From the NCBI GenBank assembly GCA_949288415.1, contig CASEKE010000028.1, positions 1 through 35,215 on the forward strand: a stretch of DNA of 35,215 nt, in the 5' to 3' direction. Positions within the stretch are counted from its first letter, which is position 1. Each line of letters starts with the position of its first letter. This document shows, one piece after another, positions 1 through 8,350 of this stretch. The notes beneath the pieces are model-generated. The model made no database searches and was not told the DNA's origin. It saw only the letters and a list, made by a program, of their open reading frames with translations. Source of the stretch: an uncultured Spirochaetales bacterium (GTDB lineage Bacteria > Spirochaetota > Spirochaetia > Sphaerochaetales > Sphaerochaetaceae). Both the position numbers and the translations under genes were made by a program.

Positions 1-1
1 T

Positions 2-259
2 ACGAGCCAGAAGTGCTCGGTGTGCAAGACGATAGACAAGGCTTCGAGGAATGGGAACAGATACACATGCAGGCATTGCGGCAGCAGAATGCATGCCGAC
101 ACGAATGCCGCCATCAACATCCGCGACAACTACATCACCCGGGTCCAGCAATCCGGGCAGGTTGCAGTCAATCAGCCATATGGATGGAGTGCCACAGGTG
201 AACCGGCAACGGAGCCTATGGGCAAAACGCTCACGTCCAAGCCTTCAGGCTTGTCCTGA
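2..259 (+). CDS. tnpB: IS200/IS605-family TnpB (OrfB) protein, C-terminal fragment
   Basis: The window opens inside this gene, so only about 85 C-terminal residues are visible. They show the TnpB zinc ribbon (CSVC, then about 17 residues on CRHC) followed by HADTNAAINI, the segment carrying the last acidic residue of the RuvC-like nuclease. TnpB is an RNA-guided DNA endonuclease that helps IS200/IS605 elements persist. Its guide (omega) RNA usually comes from the 3' end of the gene and the element's right end. The rest of the gene and any tnpA partner lie before base 1. Whether the protein is intact cannot be judged. The tail after the RuvC motif ends in a TGA inside a hairpin. The family is clear; activity is unknown. 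Confidence 0.88.
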   Translation, partial: TSQKCSVCKTIDKASRNGNRYTCRHCGSRMHADTNAAINIRDNYITRVQQSGQVAVNQPYGWSATGEPATEPMGKTLTSKPSGLS

Positions 260-262
260 AGG
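242..262 (+). repeat. Hairpin over the tnpB stop, probable right-end structure of the IS element
   Basis: CCTTCAGG (242-249) and CCTGAAGG (255-262) form a perfect 8-bp stem with a 5-base loop. The tnpB stop codon (257-259) lies in the second arm. Subterminal hairpins are recognised by the transposase at IS200/IS605 ends, and the same region gives rise to the omega RNA. No T-run follows, so it is not a typical terminator. The exact element end cannot be placed without a second copy. Confidence 0.5.
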
Positions 263-1091
263 TCGTTGACGAAATGTTCCAACTTCCAGCATCAATTGTC
301 CGGAGTCTGATTCTTTTCAACTATCTTCACTTTCCGACGGATTGCCATTCGATCAAGTGTGTCCCTTGTTTTATCGAAAAAAGCTTCTTACGGCTACACG
401 TCATGATATGTTTTCATTTTTGCGACTCGGTTCTGCCATCTTCTTCGGTATTTTCAATCCAACTTTCAATTCCGTCTTCCTGCATTGAAAACTGAAAAAG
501 CTCTAGGCAAAAATGTCAGATTTCGGTGACGATGAGCGGTCTTGGATAAAAAGGAGGTAGCTGTATATTTGATGCCAACTTGTTCTTTTCGGGATATGGA
601 ATTCCGAATGATTCATCCCATCTCAACATAATTGTCACGTCCTTTTTCGTGTGAAAAATCCTATTGGACGGCATCTGCAATAAAATATATCGGATGACCT
701 GAAACTGAATGTAAAGCAAAAAAGAATTTAGGTATGTTAAAACAGCGAATGAAGCCATAGAATGCATGTTTAACAACCTAAAAAGATACCTAATATACTC
801 ATGTATTTCGTCCCGAATGAACTTTACGGAATTGCGAAACCCAGAAACGACTCCAAAAGAAAAAGGAGACGAAAAGCAATGACAAGCCTTATCGACTGAC
901 TAACTCTTGAATAAATCGCGAGGCATTGTAGTTCGTTACTTGCAAGAGAGAAAAGAAAGGTGTATTTCCGATTTCCGGCAGACAATCTTCCAAACCTTTT
1001 TTCCTGCAAAACTGTAGTTTGTTTTTTTTTGAGTGTTTATAAAATATATTTTAGAATTGCGAGTCCGGCACCTAGATATAATATTGTATAT

Positions 1092-1125
1092 ATTGTACTG
1101 GTATAATATGTACAATAAGTACAAT
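1092..1125. promoter_or_regulatory. TGTAC dyad cluster, copy 1, overlapping a TATAAT
   Basis: ATTGTAC (1092-1098) and GTACAAT (1110-1116) are inverted around TATAAT at 1102-1107. A perfect dyad TGTAC-AATAA-GTACA follows at 1109-1123. The 15-mer TGTACAATAAGTACA recurs at 1310-1324. This looks like a repressor-type operator over a -10 element, but no gene with a credible start lies downstream. The nearby TetR protein is a possible binder; this is inference only. Confidence 0.4.
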
Positions 1126-1303
1126 CATGGTGGCTGTTTTCCACCGAATCTCGTTTTTTTTCAGCGTGCAACAATAAATGTACAGTAATATTATTTTGTT
1201 TGCTGATAAGTATTTGTATAATTCTCTCAGATGTTTTGCGTTTATCCACGGTTTTTTTCCACTATATATATTTTTCGCTGTCTAGCGTATATATTATATC
1301 TAG

Positions 1304-1324
1304 TGTACCTGTACAATAAGTACA
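1304..1324. promoter_or_regulatory. TGTAC dyad cluster, copy 2
   Basis: TGTACCTGTACA (1304-1315) overlaps a second exact copy of TGTACAATAAGTACA (1310-1324), about 200 bp from the first. Each is an inverted repeat of TGTAC. The cluster lies about 290 bp beyond the 3' end of the TetR gene. Its function is unknown. Confidence 0.4.
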
Positions 1325-1615
1325 TTTATTTTGTGCAGCGATACTTCGGATCTGAATGGAACTGACTGTTTTTCCCATAGGACAGAAACATGTTGTTGCA
1401 TCTTCATTGATTCGGTTTTTCGTCAAGTTTCCTGTCTGTATGCGTCGCGCAGGATGGGCTTTTTTGCTGTTTGGAATCGATTGGCTTTTTCCCAGGATTG
1501 CTAAGCGTTCATCAAAATTATTTATAATATATAAATCCGATTTCGGTATTTAAAATTTGCTATAATTGCATCGTTATTCGCAACAATCATTGCTTATATT
1601 CTGCAGTTTTTCCTA

Positions 1616-2173
1616 TCAGTCGTTGCTTGCCGCCATGACGTCTATCAGGTTTTCCAGGCTTTTTCCGGAGATATCTGCAAGGCTTGCCACGTACCGTCTC
1701 TGCCGTTCCTCGAGATTTCTATCGAGCCATTCCATGAAAAGTCCGATCAGACTCGATGTGAATGTCCTTACTATGAAATCGATTCTTTCCTCGTCGAGCC
1801 GTCCCTTGGCCTTGCGTCTTATTTGCATCTTGACGTTGTCGTCCAGCATTTCATGCATCGCCTTCTTGATTTCCGTATGATCCATGGATTTGTACGCGTG
1901 GATGATCTTTGTCCGTTCCCTGAGCATCTCGTCATAGATGATGAGTATCATGTCCGATCCTTCCACCGTCGCAAACTTGTTGGAGAGCATCTTGAAACGT
2001 TTTTTGAGACACCATCTGAAAAGTTCGTATATGTCGGAGAAGTGATAATAGAATGTTTGTCTGCTTATTCCCGCAAGGTCCGTTATTTCCGATATGCGGA
2101 TCTTGTCGAGATATTTTTTCTCAAGCAGCGTGCCGAGCGCATTTGCCAATGACATTTCCGTATGATTCGCCAT
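1616..2173 (-). CDS. TetR family transcriptional regulator
   Basis: A 185-residue protein with a TetR N-terminal helix-turn-helix at about residues 25-46; the segment AGISRQTFYYHFSDIYELF is the typical recognition helix and tyrosine-rich end. The C-terminal ligand domain is short and resembles the DhaS-like group. The start at 2173 is preceded by AAGGA about 11 bases upstream, an acceptable but loose ribosome binding site. It lies on the same strand as the Crp/Fnr gene but 278 bp away, so it is probably a separate unit. Its ligand and targets cannot be read from the sequence. The TGTAC dyads downstream of it and a GTACAA next to its start codon (2174-2179) are candidate sites. Family assignment is firm; function is open. 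Confidence 0.85.
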   Translation of the reverse strand: MANHTEMSLANALGTLLEKKYLDKIRISEITDLAGISRQTFYYHFSDIYELFRWCLKKRFKMLSNKFATVEGSDMILIIYDEMLRERTKIIHAYKSMDHTEIKKAMHEMLDDNVKMQIRRKAKGRLDEERIDFIVRTFTSSLIGLFMEWLDRNLEERQRRYVASLADISGKSLENLIDVMAASND

Positions 2174-2451
2174 TTGTACGTCGTTTCCTTGCTTCTAGTT
2201 TCCCGTATAGCATGCTGTCGGGAGCGGATAGGGCGGTTTTATGGAATCGTCCAAGCCCGTCGGTTTCTATGAATATAAGGAACCTTCTATGCGGAGACAA
2301 AGGTATTTATATTACATAACAATTAAATGACGACAATCGACCCAAATCGTAGAAACATTTGATGATTTATCTTTTCCGGGTATAGGATGTTCTGGGCTAC
2401 CGGAGCCAGAAATAGGCTCGTATGGGAAATGTCGAAACAACGAAGCCGGAT

Positions 2452-3114
2452 TTACTGCCGCATTTTGTCATCCTGCATCATGCCGTACTCAGAGGAGATC
2501 AGTCTGTATGCACCTTTTCCCGTTTTTTCGACGATGCCTTCGGTCTCGTACCTGTTAAGAATTCTCTGCAGCTGACGTGAGCTGCAGTTCAGATGGAAAG
2601 CCGCCTGTTGCAGACCTTTCAACTCTTTCCCCGCACATTTGAATTTCATGTATGTCAGTACGCGCTGGCTGAGGCTGGCCGGCGCAGCGTCGAGAGTGGT
2701 CATCGCCTCTATCTTTCCCGTCAGCGATTCGCAGAGCAGGCGGAGAAAACAGCAGCTGTCCAGCATCCTGGTTCTGCATTGTCCTATCGAAATGGCGAGG
2801 CAGGTGAGGTTGTCCGATGCTTCCGCATAGACATTGCCAGGTCCGTACTTGAAGATTTCCATCTCGCAGATCAGATAATCTTTCTGCCCGTCGGCAAGCG
2901 AATACACCGATCCGTCGTCCATGATGAAATAGCTGTTCAATGTGCCGTCTATGACTATCTGGAAAAGATTCTCGCTCTGAAATGGCGAGGTAAGCAATTC
3001 ACCTTTCCCGTACTCTGCGACGAACAGACAATCTTTCAGTTCTTCCAGCTCAGGACCATGTTTCGTTCTAGCCAGACAACGGTCGATGACTTCCTTGTCA
3101 TAGCATCTTTCCAT
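2452..3114 (-). CDS. Crp/Fnr family regulator, YeiL-like, cysteine-rich
   Basis: A 220-residue protein with an N-terminal cyclic-nucleotide-binding-like domain (about 25-125; ICEMEIF at 82-88 matches the GEMEL region of YeiL-type proteins) and a C-terminal Crp-type helix-turn-helix at about 165-190. It has eleven cysteines (4, 13, 29, 83, 105, 113, 121, 122, 128, 160, 177). That is unusual and makes an Fe-S or redox-sensing role possible, although the FNR spacing is not reproduced. The start at 3114 has GAGGAG five bases upstream. It is divergent from the MATE transporter, and a palindrome lies in the shared 97-bp spacer. I infer that it controls itself, the transporter, or both. The effector is unknown. 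Confidence 0.8.
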   Translation of the reverse strand: MERCYDKEVIDRCLARTKHGPELEELKDCLFVAEYGKGELLTSPFQSENLFQIVIDGTLNSYFIMDDGSVYSLADGQKDYLICEMEIFKYGPGNVYAEASDNLTCLAISIGQCRTRMLDSCCFLRLLCESLTGKIEAMTTLDAAPASLSQRVLTYMKFKCAGKELKGLQQAAFHLNCSSRQLQRILNRYETEGIVEKTGKGAYRLISSEYGMMQDDKMRQ

Positions 3115-3130
3115 GTGGTCTCCTCTAACA

Positions 3131-3171
3131 GGACATATGTCCGGTTTCCTATCGAATCAATGGATTATATT
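3131..3171 (+). promoter_or_regulatory. Palindromic operator and probable promoter of the MATE gene
   Basis: GGACATATGTCC (3131-3142) is a perfect 12-bp palindrome in the spacer between the divergent Crp/Fnr and MATE genes. A -10-like TATATT lies at 3166-3171 and no good -35 is present. With transcription starting about 7 bases after the -10, the palindrome centre is near -41.5, the position of a class II Crp/Fnr activator site. The match is geometric; binding by the neighbouring regulator is inference. Confidence 0.45.
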
Positions 3172-3211
3172 GGTCCATGTTACAGAAAATGACAATGGAG
3201 GATTATTGTCG

Positions 3212-4605
3212 ATGACGACGGTATTCGAGAAGAATAACATATCCAAGGCAATCATGAGGGCCGGACTACCTGCCATGCTTGGTCAGCTCACTACGCTGAT
3301 ATATAATATCGCAGATACATTCTTCGTTTCTCTGACGAAGGATCCTGCGATGATAGCTGCAGTCACGCTGTGCACTCCGATTCTGCTGATGATAATGTCG
3401 ATAGCATCGATATTCGGCATAGGAGGGAACAGCGTGATCGTCCGTCTGCTTGGCCGGGGCGGAAAAAAGGAGGTAGTCAGGACTCTTAACTTCTGCGTGT
3501 ATGCGATGGCGTTCGTCGGAATTGCGATTCTCGTTGCCGGTCTTGCGACGATCGAACCGATGGCGAAGCTTTCCGGAGCGGACAAAGAAAACACATGCGA
3601 CTATCTTTTCTATATCTTTCTCGGTGCGCCTTTCATAATCCTGTCGAATGGAGCCGTCCATCTATTTCGTTCGCTTGGACTGATCAATGAAAGCACAATA
3701 GGACTTGCGATAGGCAATTCGGTCAACATGGTACTGGATTTTGTGTTCATCGTGTATTGCGGATGGGGAACATCAGGTGCGGCGCTTGCCACATCGCTGG
3801 GATTCCTCTGCTCGACGGTCTACTATCTTGCCTGCCTGGTACGCTCGATGAAGCGGGGCAACGAGCTGGTGAACCTCTCCATAAGATTTTTTCCATCGAC
3901 AGAAAGCTCGTCTTCGACGTAGTGGGGATAGGTATTCCCGGTGCATTGATCACCGTACTGCTCAGCATATCCAACATCGTTCTCAACAACTTCATCGGTA
4001 CGTATGGTTCCGATGCCGTCGCAGCTTACGGAATAACATACAAGATCGATATGGTTCCAGTCATGCTTTCTGTTGGCCTGTCGCAGGGCGTCGCGCCGCT
4101 CGTAGGTTATTGCTACGGCTCAGGAAGGATTGAACGCATGTCTCTGACCATGAGGATTTCGATTCTTTATGGTGTGGCTATGGGGACTTTCTTTCTCGCC
4201 GCTTTCTGTCTTTTCGGGACGCAGATGGCAAGATTGTTCCTGCATGACGGGCTTCTGGCGGATCAGGCAGGATATTTCACAGCGATACTGGGACATTCTG
4301 CCCCCATGCTAGGAATCATCAATACTGTGACAAGCTATTTCCAGGCTCTTGGCTTTGCATCTAAATCCCTGCTGATCACTGTGATGAGGAACGCTGTGCT
4401 GTTCATTCCCGCGGTCGTTATCTTCGACAGGCTTTGGCAGCTGGATGGAGTGATTGCCGCACAACCGACAGTCGAGATTATATCGGCAATCGTCTGTGTG
4501 GCGATGTATGCGGACGACCGCCGAAAATCCGGCATGAAAGCTTCAGACTTGGAATTGCGGCAGGAGCCTGCAGCACCATCGGAGATTGTACGTCATGCGG
4601 AATGA
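3212..4605 (+). pseudogene. MATE family efflux transporter, interrupted by a frameshift
   Basis: The two halves together give a typical MATE (NorM/MepA-like) multidrug-cation antiporter of about 465 residues with some 12 membrane segments. The first half begins at ATG 3212 with GGAGG at 3197-3201 and contains the MATE-typical segment PAMLGQLTTLIYNIADTFFV; an in-frame TTG at 3206 is an alternative start. It leaves frame after NLSIRFF and stops at 3922. The correct reading resumes in the -1 frame with SIDRKLVFDVVGIGIPGAL and runs to 4605. The break falls on a run of six T (3887-3892); one extra T, or a -1 slip on TTT TTT, restores the protein. It may be a real pseudogene, a phase-variable gene, programmed frameshifting or a sequence error. 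The second half is well preserved, which argues against old decay. Confidence 0.8.
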
Positions 4606-4700
4606 ATAGGCGCAGGGACGCTTGAATGTAGCTTCCACATTCGCACGGGCACGGCATGCTTTGCTCCGCCAAGTGTATCTTTTACAGCTTCGTCTGCGAA

Positions 4701-4754
4701 TTAACCGGGAATTAATCGCAGGTCCGGAAAAATCTAACAGAATACGGTTAGAGT
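4701..4754 (+). promoter_or_regulatory. Pho box and -10 of the alkaline phosphatase gene
   Basis: TTAAC-like units lie at 4701 (TTAAC), 4712 (TTAAT) and 4734 (CTAAC), in register with an 11-bp period and one degenerate unit at 4723. A -10-like TAGAGT follows at 4749-4754. The same spacing and the same distance to the -10 are seen before pstS. Direct repeats with 11-bp spacing that replace the -35 are the hallmark of PhoB/PhoP-type binding sites. The leader to the start codon would be about 30 bases. Confidence 0.65.
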
Positions 4755-4791
4755 CGGATATGTCAACTGAAAAGATCATTGGAGGAATGAA

Positions 4792-6261
4792 ATGAACTTC
4801 AGAAGAAAAACATCCGTCTTGCTTGCTGTTCTCTTAATTGCTGCAAGCCTGTTCGCCCAGGGCGCTAATGAGACGCGTTCCGCAGTCGCTGCCTACACAT
4901 CCGATGCGAAGCCAAAGTACATCTTCATGTTCATCGGAGACGGCATGAGCTCGCCCCAGACAAATGCGGCACAGATTCTCAACGGAAACAACGAGAGCGG
5001 ACTTGTGGAACTCGACAAGCTCACATTCACGCAGTTTCCGGTCGTGGGACTGCAGTACACGCAGGATTCGACCAGTTTCTGCCCTGACAGCGCAAGCACT
5101 GCAACGGCGCTTTCGTCCGGATTCAAGACGCACAGCGGCGTGATTGGCATGGGCGTCGACAAGCTGACGGCCGGTACGACGATAGCCGAGATGCTCAAGA
5201 TCCAGAAGGATTTCAAGATCGGCATCGTATCTACGGTAACGATCAACCATGCCACTCCTGCGGCATACTATGCCCATATCGCGAACAGAAACGATTACTA
5301 TGAAATCGGTCTCCAGATGGCCGAGTCCGGATTCGACTATTTTGCCGGTGGATCCGTCAACAAGGCCGAAGACGGGGGCAGGGAGAGCATCTATTCGATA
5401 CTCGAGAAGAACGGCTATCTTGTCACGAACGATAAGGACGAGATTTTGAGCCTGAACGGCAGAAGCGGAAAGGTATACGCCTACAGCCCGGTCCTCCAGG
5501 ACGACGGAGCGATGAAGTACGCCATAGACACGAAGGAGGACGAACTCCAGCTCAAGGACTTCGTGAAAAAGGGAATCGACGTGCTCTACAACGACAACGG
5601 CTTCTTCATGATGGTGGAGGGAGGAAAGATCGACTGGGCAGGCCATGCGAACGATGCGGTTGCGAACATCTACGATACGATTGCTCTCGACGAGGCAGTG
5701 GAGGTTGCGCTCGAGTTTGCCTTCGACCATCCGGACGAGACGCTGATCATCGTTACGGGCGACCATGAGACCGGCGGTATGACCATCGGCTACGCGGCCA
5801 CCGGATACAACACAGCGTTCCAGCTCCTCAAGAACCAGAAGTGCTCCTACGTCGCATTCGACGAAATGCTGGACGAGAAGATGGACAGCCTTTCCTTCGA
5901 TGGCCTGCTGGAGCTCGTACGGGAGAACTTCGGCCTGGTGGCTCCTGGAATGGATGTCGATGACGAGCTCATGGTCCTCAACGACTACGAGTACGGCAGA
6001 CTCGAGAAGGCGTTCGAGGATGCAAAGAACGGGACGACCGACGGCTATGAGGAAAGCCTTCTCTACGGCGGCTACAACCCCGTCAGCATAACTCTCACAC
6101 ACATTCTCAACAACAAGGCCGGAATAGGCTGGACAAGCTATGCCCATACAGGTCTTCCGGTTCCTGTCTATGCCTTCGGTGCGGGAGCAGAGCTCTTCGC
6201 CGGAAGCTACGACAACACCGAAGTCGCACTTCGCCTCATGGAACTGACCGATGTGCAGTGA
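4792..6261 (+). CDS. phoA: Secreted alkaline phosphatase
   Basis: A 489-residue protein that hydrolyses phosphomonoesters outside the cytoplasm to release phosphate. A signal peptide (about 1-22, ending LFA) is followed by IFMFIGDGMS, whose Asp50 is a metal ligand. The nucleophile segment CPDSASTATA contains Ser100. Further metal-site motifs are MVEGGKIDWAGH and GDHETGGM. Length is normal for PhoA-type enzymes. The start at 4792 has GGAGGA at 4781-4786. A Pho-type box lies upstream and a hairpin downstream, so it is probably its own phosphate-starvation unit next to the pst-pho operon. The signal peptide has no lipobox cysteine, so the product should be soluble or periplasmic. The gene name follows the enzyme family rather than proven orthology. 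Confidence 0.93.
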   Translation: MNFRRKTSVLLAVLLIAASLFAQGANETRSAVAAYTSDAKPKYIFMFIGDGMSSPQTNAAQILNGNNESGLVELDKLTFTQFPVVGLQYTQDSTSFCPDSASTATALSSGFKTHSGVIGMGVDKLTAGTTIAEMLKIQKDFKIGIVSTVTINHATPAAYYAHIANRNDYYEIGLQMAESGFDYFAGGSVNKAEDGGRESIYSILEKNGYLVTNDKDEILSLNGRSGKVYAYSPVLQDDGAMKYAIDTKEDELQLKDFVKKGIDVLYNDNGFFMMVEGGKIDWAGHANDAVANIYDTIALDEAVEVALEFAFDHPDETLIIVTGDHETGGMTIGYAATGYNTAFQLLKNQKCSYVAFDEMLDEKMDSLSFDGLLELVRENFGLVAPGMDVDDELMVLNDYEYGRLEKAFEDAKNGTTDGYEESLLYGGYNPVSITLTHILNNKAGIGWTSYAHTGLPVPVYAFGAGAELFAGSYDNTEVALRLMELTDVQ

Positions 6262-6280
6262 CGTTTTTCGAATGGACGGC

Positions 6281-6303
6281 AGGGGGTCGGCAGACCCCCT
6301 TTG
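6281..6303 (+). terminator. Hairpin after alkaline phosphatase
   Basis: AGGGGGTC (6281-6288) pairs with GACCCCCT (6293-6300) over a 4-base loop. The stem is strong and GC-rich, but the T-run is only three bases. It may terminate partially and let some transcription into the YibE/F gene. Confidence 0.55.
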
Positions 6304-6318
6304 CCATGAAGGAGCAAT

Positions 6319-7446
6319 ATGGAAAAAAGAAGAGATTACGCATTTGCCGTCCTGCTTGCGTTTCTGACTCTGGTTCTGTTCTTCGTTCCGACGGGATTCC
6401 AGAGAAGCATCTACTTCAATGCCGAGGGAGTGAAGGTCCTTGTCCTGGATACTGACGACTCCACAGTGGTCAATACAGGGTTGTTCCGGCAGGGCGAGCA
6501 GCGTCTGCGCATAAGATTCCTTTCCGGTTCCCACGAAGGCGAGGAGGCGGACGCAATAAACATGCTTAGCGGTTCGCTGAAGGACGACAAGATGTTCGTC
6601 AAGGGAAACATCGGATGGGCACTGATGGACAAGGACAGGGAAGAAAACGTGGTATTTGTCAATATGGTCGACCATTACAGGCTATCCAAGGAGCTCGCTC
6701 TTGTCCTGATGATTGCCGCGATAATGGTGTTGTTTTCCGGATTCAAGGGTCTGAAGACCGTTCTGTCGTTTGTTTTTGCACTCATGATGCTATGGAAGGT
6801 CATGATACCATTGTCGCTCAAAGGATTCGATCCGATGATCGTGGCATGTCTCACGCTCCTTATGATATCTTTTTCGACACTGTTTCTGGTGGGCGGAGTC
6901 GGTAGGACCGCACTGTCCGCATTCATAGGTACTGTTGCAACGTCCGCGGTCGTCTTTCCTCTTTCGGGACTTCTGACTGCCTGGTTCGGCATACACGGTT
7001 CCGTGCTAGAGATGAGCGAGGCCATACTCTATGCGGGGTTCTACAATCTGGACCTCACCAGACTTTTCTCTGCAGTGATCGTCCTCTCTGCAGGAGGTGC
7101 GGTGATGGATCTATCCATAGATGTGTCGGCAAGTATGCACGAGGTGGCCATGCATTCCCGTCATATAGATCGCCAGAATCTGTTCCTGAGCGGATTGGCC
7201 GTCGGCCGGGCAGGGGTAGGCACGCAGATGACGACGCTTCTGTTGGCCTATATGGGATCTTTTCTGACTGTACTTATGGTGTACATGGCACAGAGCACCC
7301 CGCTATTGAATGTGCTTACATCCAAAAGCATCGCCTCCGAGATAGTCCAGAGCGCTGTAGGAATGCTATCTCTGGTCGCAGTGGTACCTATAACCGCCTT
7401 TGCCGGTTCCATGCTGATGAAAATCGAAAAGACAACAGAGAATTAA
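6319..7446 (+). CDS. YibE/F family membrane protein
   Basis: A 375-residue protein with an N-terminal membrane segment (about 7-26), an extracytoplasmic domain to about residue 125, then about seven hydrophobic segments. The segment LVGGVGRTALSAFIGT and the following GAVMDLSIDVSASMHEV are characteristic of the YibE/YibF family, whose transport substrate is not established. The start at 6319 has AAGGAG at 6308-6313. It lies 57 bp after alkaline phosphatase, behind a hairpin with a weak T-run, so it could be reached by readthrough under phosphate starvation. No Pho-like repeats are visible directly before it. Family is confident, function unknown. Confidence 0.82.
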   Translation: MEKRRDYAFAVLLAFLTLVLFFVPTGFQRSIYFNAEGVKVLVLDTDDSTVVNTGLFRQGEQRLRIRFLSGSHEGEEADAINMLSGSLKDDKMFVKGNIGWALMDKDREENVVFVNMVDHYRLSKELALVLMIAAIMVLFSGFKGLKTVLSFVFALMMLWKVMIPLSLKGFDPMIVACLTLLMISFSTLFLVGGVGRTALSAFIGTVATSAVVFPLSGLLTAWFGIHGSVLEMSEAILYAGFYNLDLTRLFSAVIVLSAGGAVMDLSIDVSASMHEVAMHSRHIDRQNLFLSGLAVGRAGVGTQMTTLLLAYMGSFLTVLMVYMAQSTPLLNVLTSKSIASEIVQSAVGMLSLVAVVPITAFAGSMLMKIEKTTEN

Positions 7447-7765
7447 CCTTTTCTTCCTTGTAAATGAACATTGATGTGTTATTTTATGATCGAAAAGGAA
7501 AAGCGGCGCCCGGCATATGAGTCACGGTTCCTGGCAGACAGGCAAGATCGGGACGAAGAAAGCCGGAATGAAGGACGGGGAGGACAGGGTGCGAGACGCC
7601 AGGAATGCCCAAGGGCGAACGATCCGGTACATACACTCTCTTTCCGAGCCTTCGCGCTCCATATATTGATTCCGTATCAGGTCGCAGGATGCCTCCTGGC
7701 GGAATCGGAAGGTTTTCAGCATCATGACGATGCTGATTTCTTTTTTCCGTTCCGATGTATTTCTG
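7447..7765. other. Gene-free stretch after the YibE/F gene
   Basis: About 320 bp with no credible coding frame on either strand. The only structure I can support is the plus-strand terminator at 7716-7746. It borders the remnant of an ftsH gene and may itself be decayed coding sequence. Confidence 0.5.
7716..7746 (+). terminator. Rho-independent terminator
   Basis: TCAGCATC (7716-7723) and GATGCTGA (7729-7736) form a perfect 8-bp stem with a 5-base loop, followed by TTTCTTTTTT (7737-7746). It would end plus-strand transcripts coming from the YibE/F gene about 270 bp upstream. Confidence 0.75.
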
Positions 7766-8148
7766 TCACTCCTTCTTCTCTGCGGGATTTCCCTTTTCCA
7801 GAATTCCCATGAACTCGTTGCCCGTTATGGTCTTCTTGGCCATCAGGCAAGCGGCCAGCTCGTCGAGTTGCCCAGCATTCCAATGATTCTCACATAGACA
7901 TCCGAAACTTTTTTCGCCTATTCAGAAGGTCGTCTCCGTGGAAACCATGAATACCCAGTCTCGTCGTATTCGGCCTGGGCACCATTCCCTTGTCTGTTAT
8001 ATCGAGAAAGGGGCTGTAGCCGACTTCCGTGATGATGGATGGAAAGAGAAGAGCATTGAGAAGTATGACCACGTACAGTGGAAGGTGCGAGTATCATATC
8101 AGCGGTTTTCTGGGAGGCCGTCTCTGTCGTTCTTTCCTTTTTTGACAT
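7766..8148 (-). pseudogene. ftsH: Remnant of ftsH with the catalytic middle deleted
   Basis: On the minus strand the last 34 codons read QLDELAACLMAKKTITGNEF followed by MGILEKGNPAEKKE and a stop at 7766; this matches the FtsH C-terminal end (LDELA..L...ETITGEEF..IL). Near 8040-8080 the strand reads VILLNALLFPSIITEVGYS then PFLDITDKGMV, which matches the FtsH first membrane segment and the following YSEFL..V..GKV periplasmic motif. The likely start is at 8148 (MSKKERTTETASQ). Frame must be switched at least twice. The AAA+ ATPase and zinc protease parts, about 1.5 kb in an intact gene, are missing. FtsH is normally essential or important, so a functional copy should exist elsewhere. This is a dead duplicate or a rearrangement scar between the two phosphate units. 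Confidence 0.68.
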
Positions 8149-8350
8149 TGTCTGTCTTCGAGCATTGTTCTCCGGTATTTTAAAAGCTTATGACGCAACA
8201 GCTTGCCGTCAAGTGGTGTTATGTGCGATATCATGCATTAAGCAGCAAGGGGCCATCCTTGTGGGAATTTCCTTCATCTTTCCTGCTCACGTACATGCGG
8301 ACAATGAGTTTGCTGCAAAAAGCGGAATGTTAAGTCGCAAATTGCACGAA
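8149..8350. other. Spacer before the pstS promoter
   Basis: About 200 bp without a gene that I can support. It contains no clear terminator. A single TTAAG at 8330-8334 precedes the phased repeats but is one base out of register with them. Confidence 0.45.

Larger units (their letters stand above)
263..1615. other. AT-rich stretch without a convincing gene
   Basis: About 1.35 kb separates the IS end from the TetR gene. All open frames here are short, lack good ribosome binding sites and resemble no family I know. The part from about 1000 to 1600 is visibly richer in A and T than the rest of the window. The only organised structure I see is two clusters of TGTAC/GTACA dyads, listed separately. 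Together with the IS end, this suggests an inserted or decayed region. A small RNA cannot be excluded. Confidence 0.55.

Noticed and set aside
1356..1553. A 65-codon frame after the TGTAC dyads
   Set aside because: It has no ribosome binding site and no recognisable sequence; it lies in AT-rich DNA where such frames are common by chance.
2402..2420. GAGCC/GGCTC hairpin downstream of the Crp/Fnr gene
   Set aside because: The stem is only 5 bp and no T-run follows on the minus strand, so I do not call it a terminator.
4834..6675. A 613-codon open frame on the minus strand opposite alkaline phosphatase
   Set aside because: It is antisense to a clear, well-conserved gene, has no ribosome binding site and resembles no family. 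Long antisense frames arise from the codon use of the real gene.
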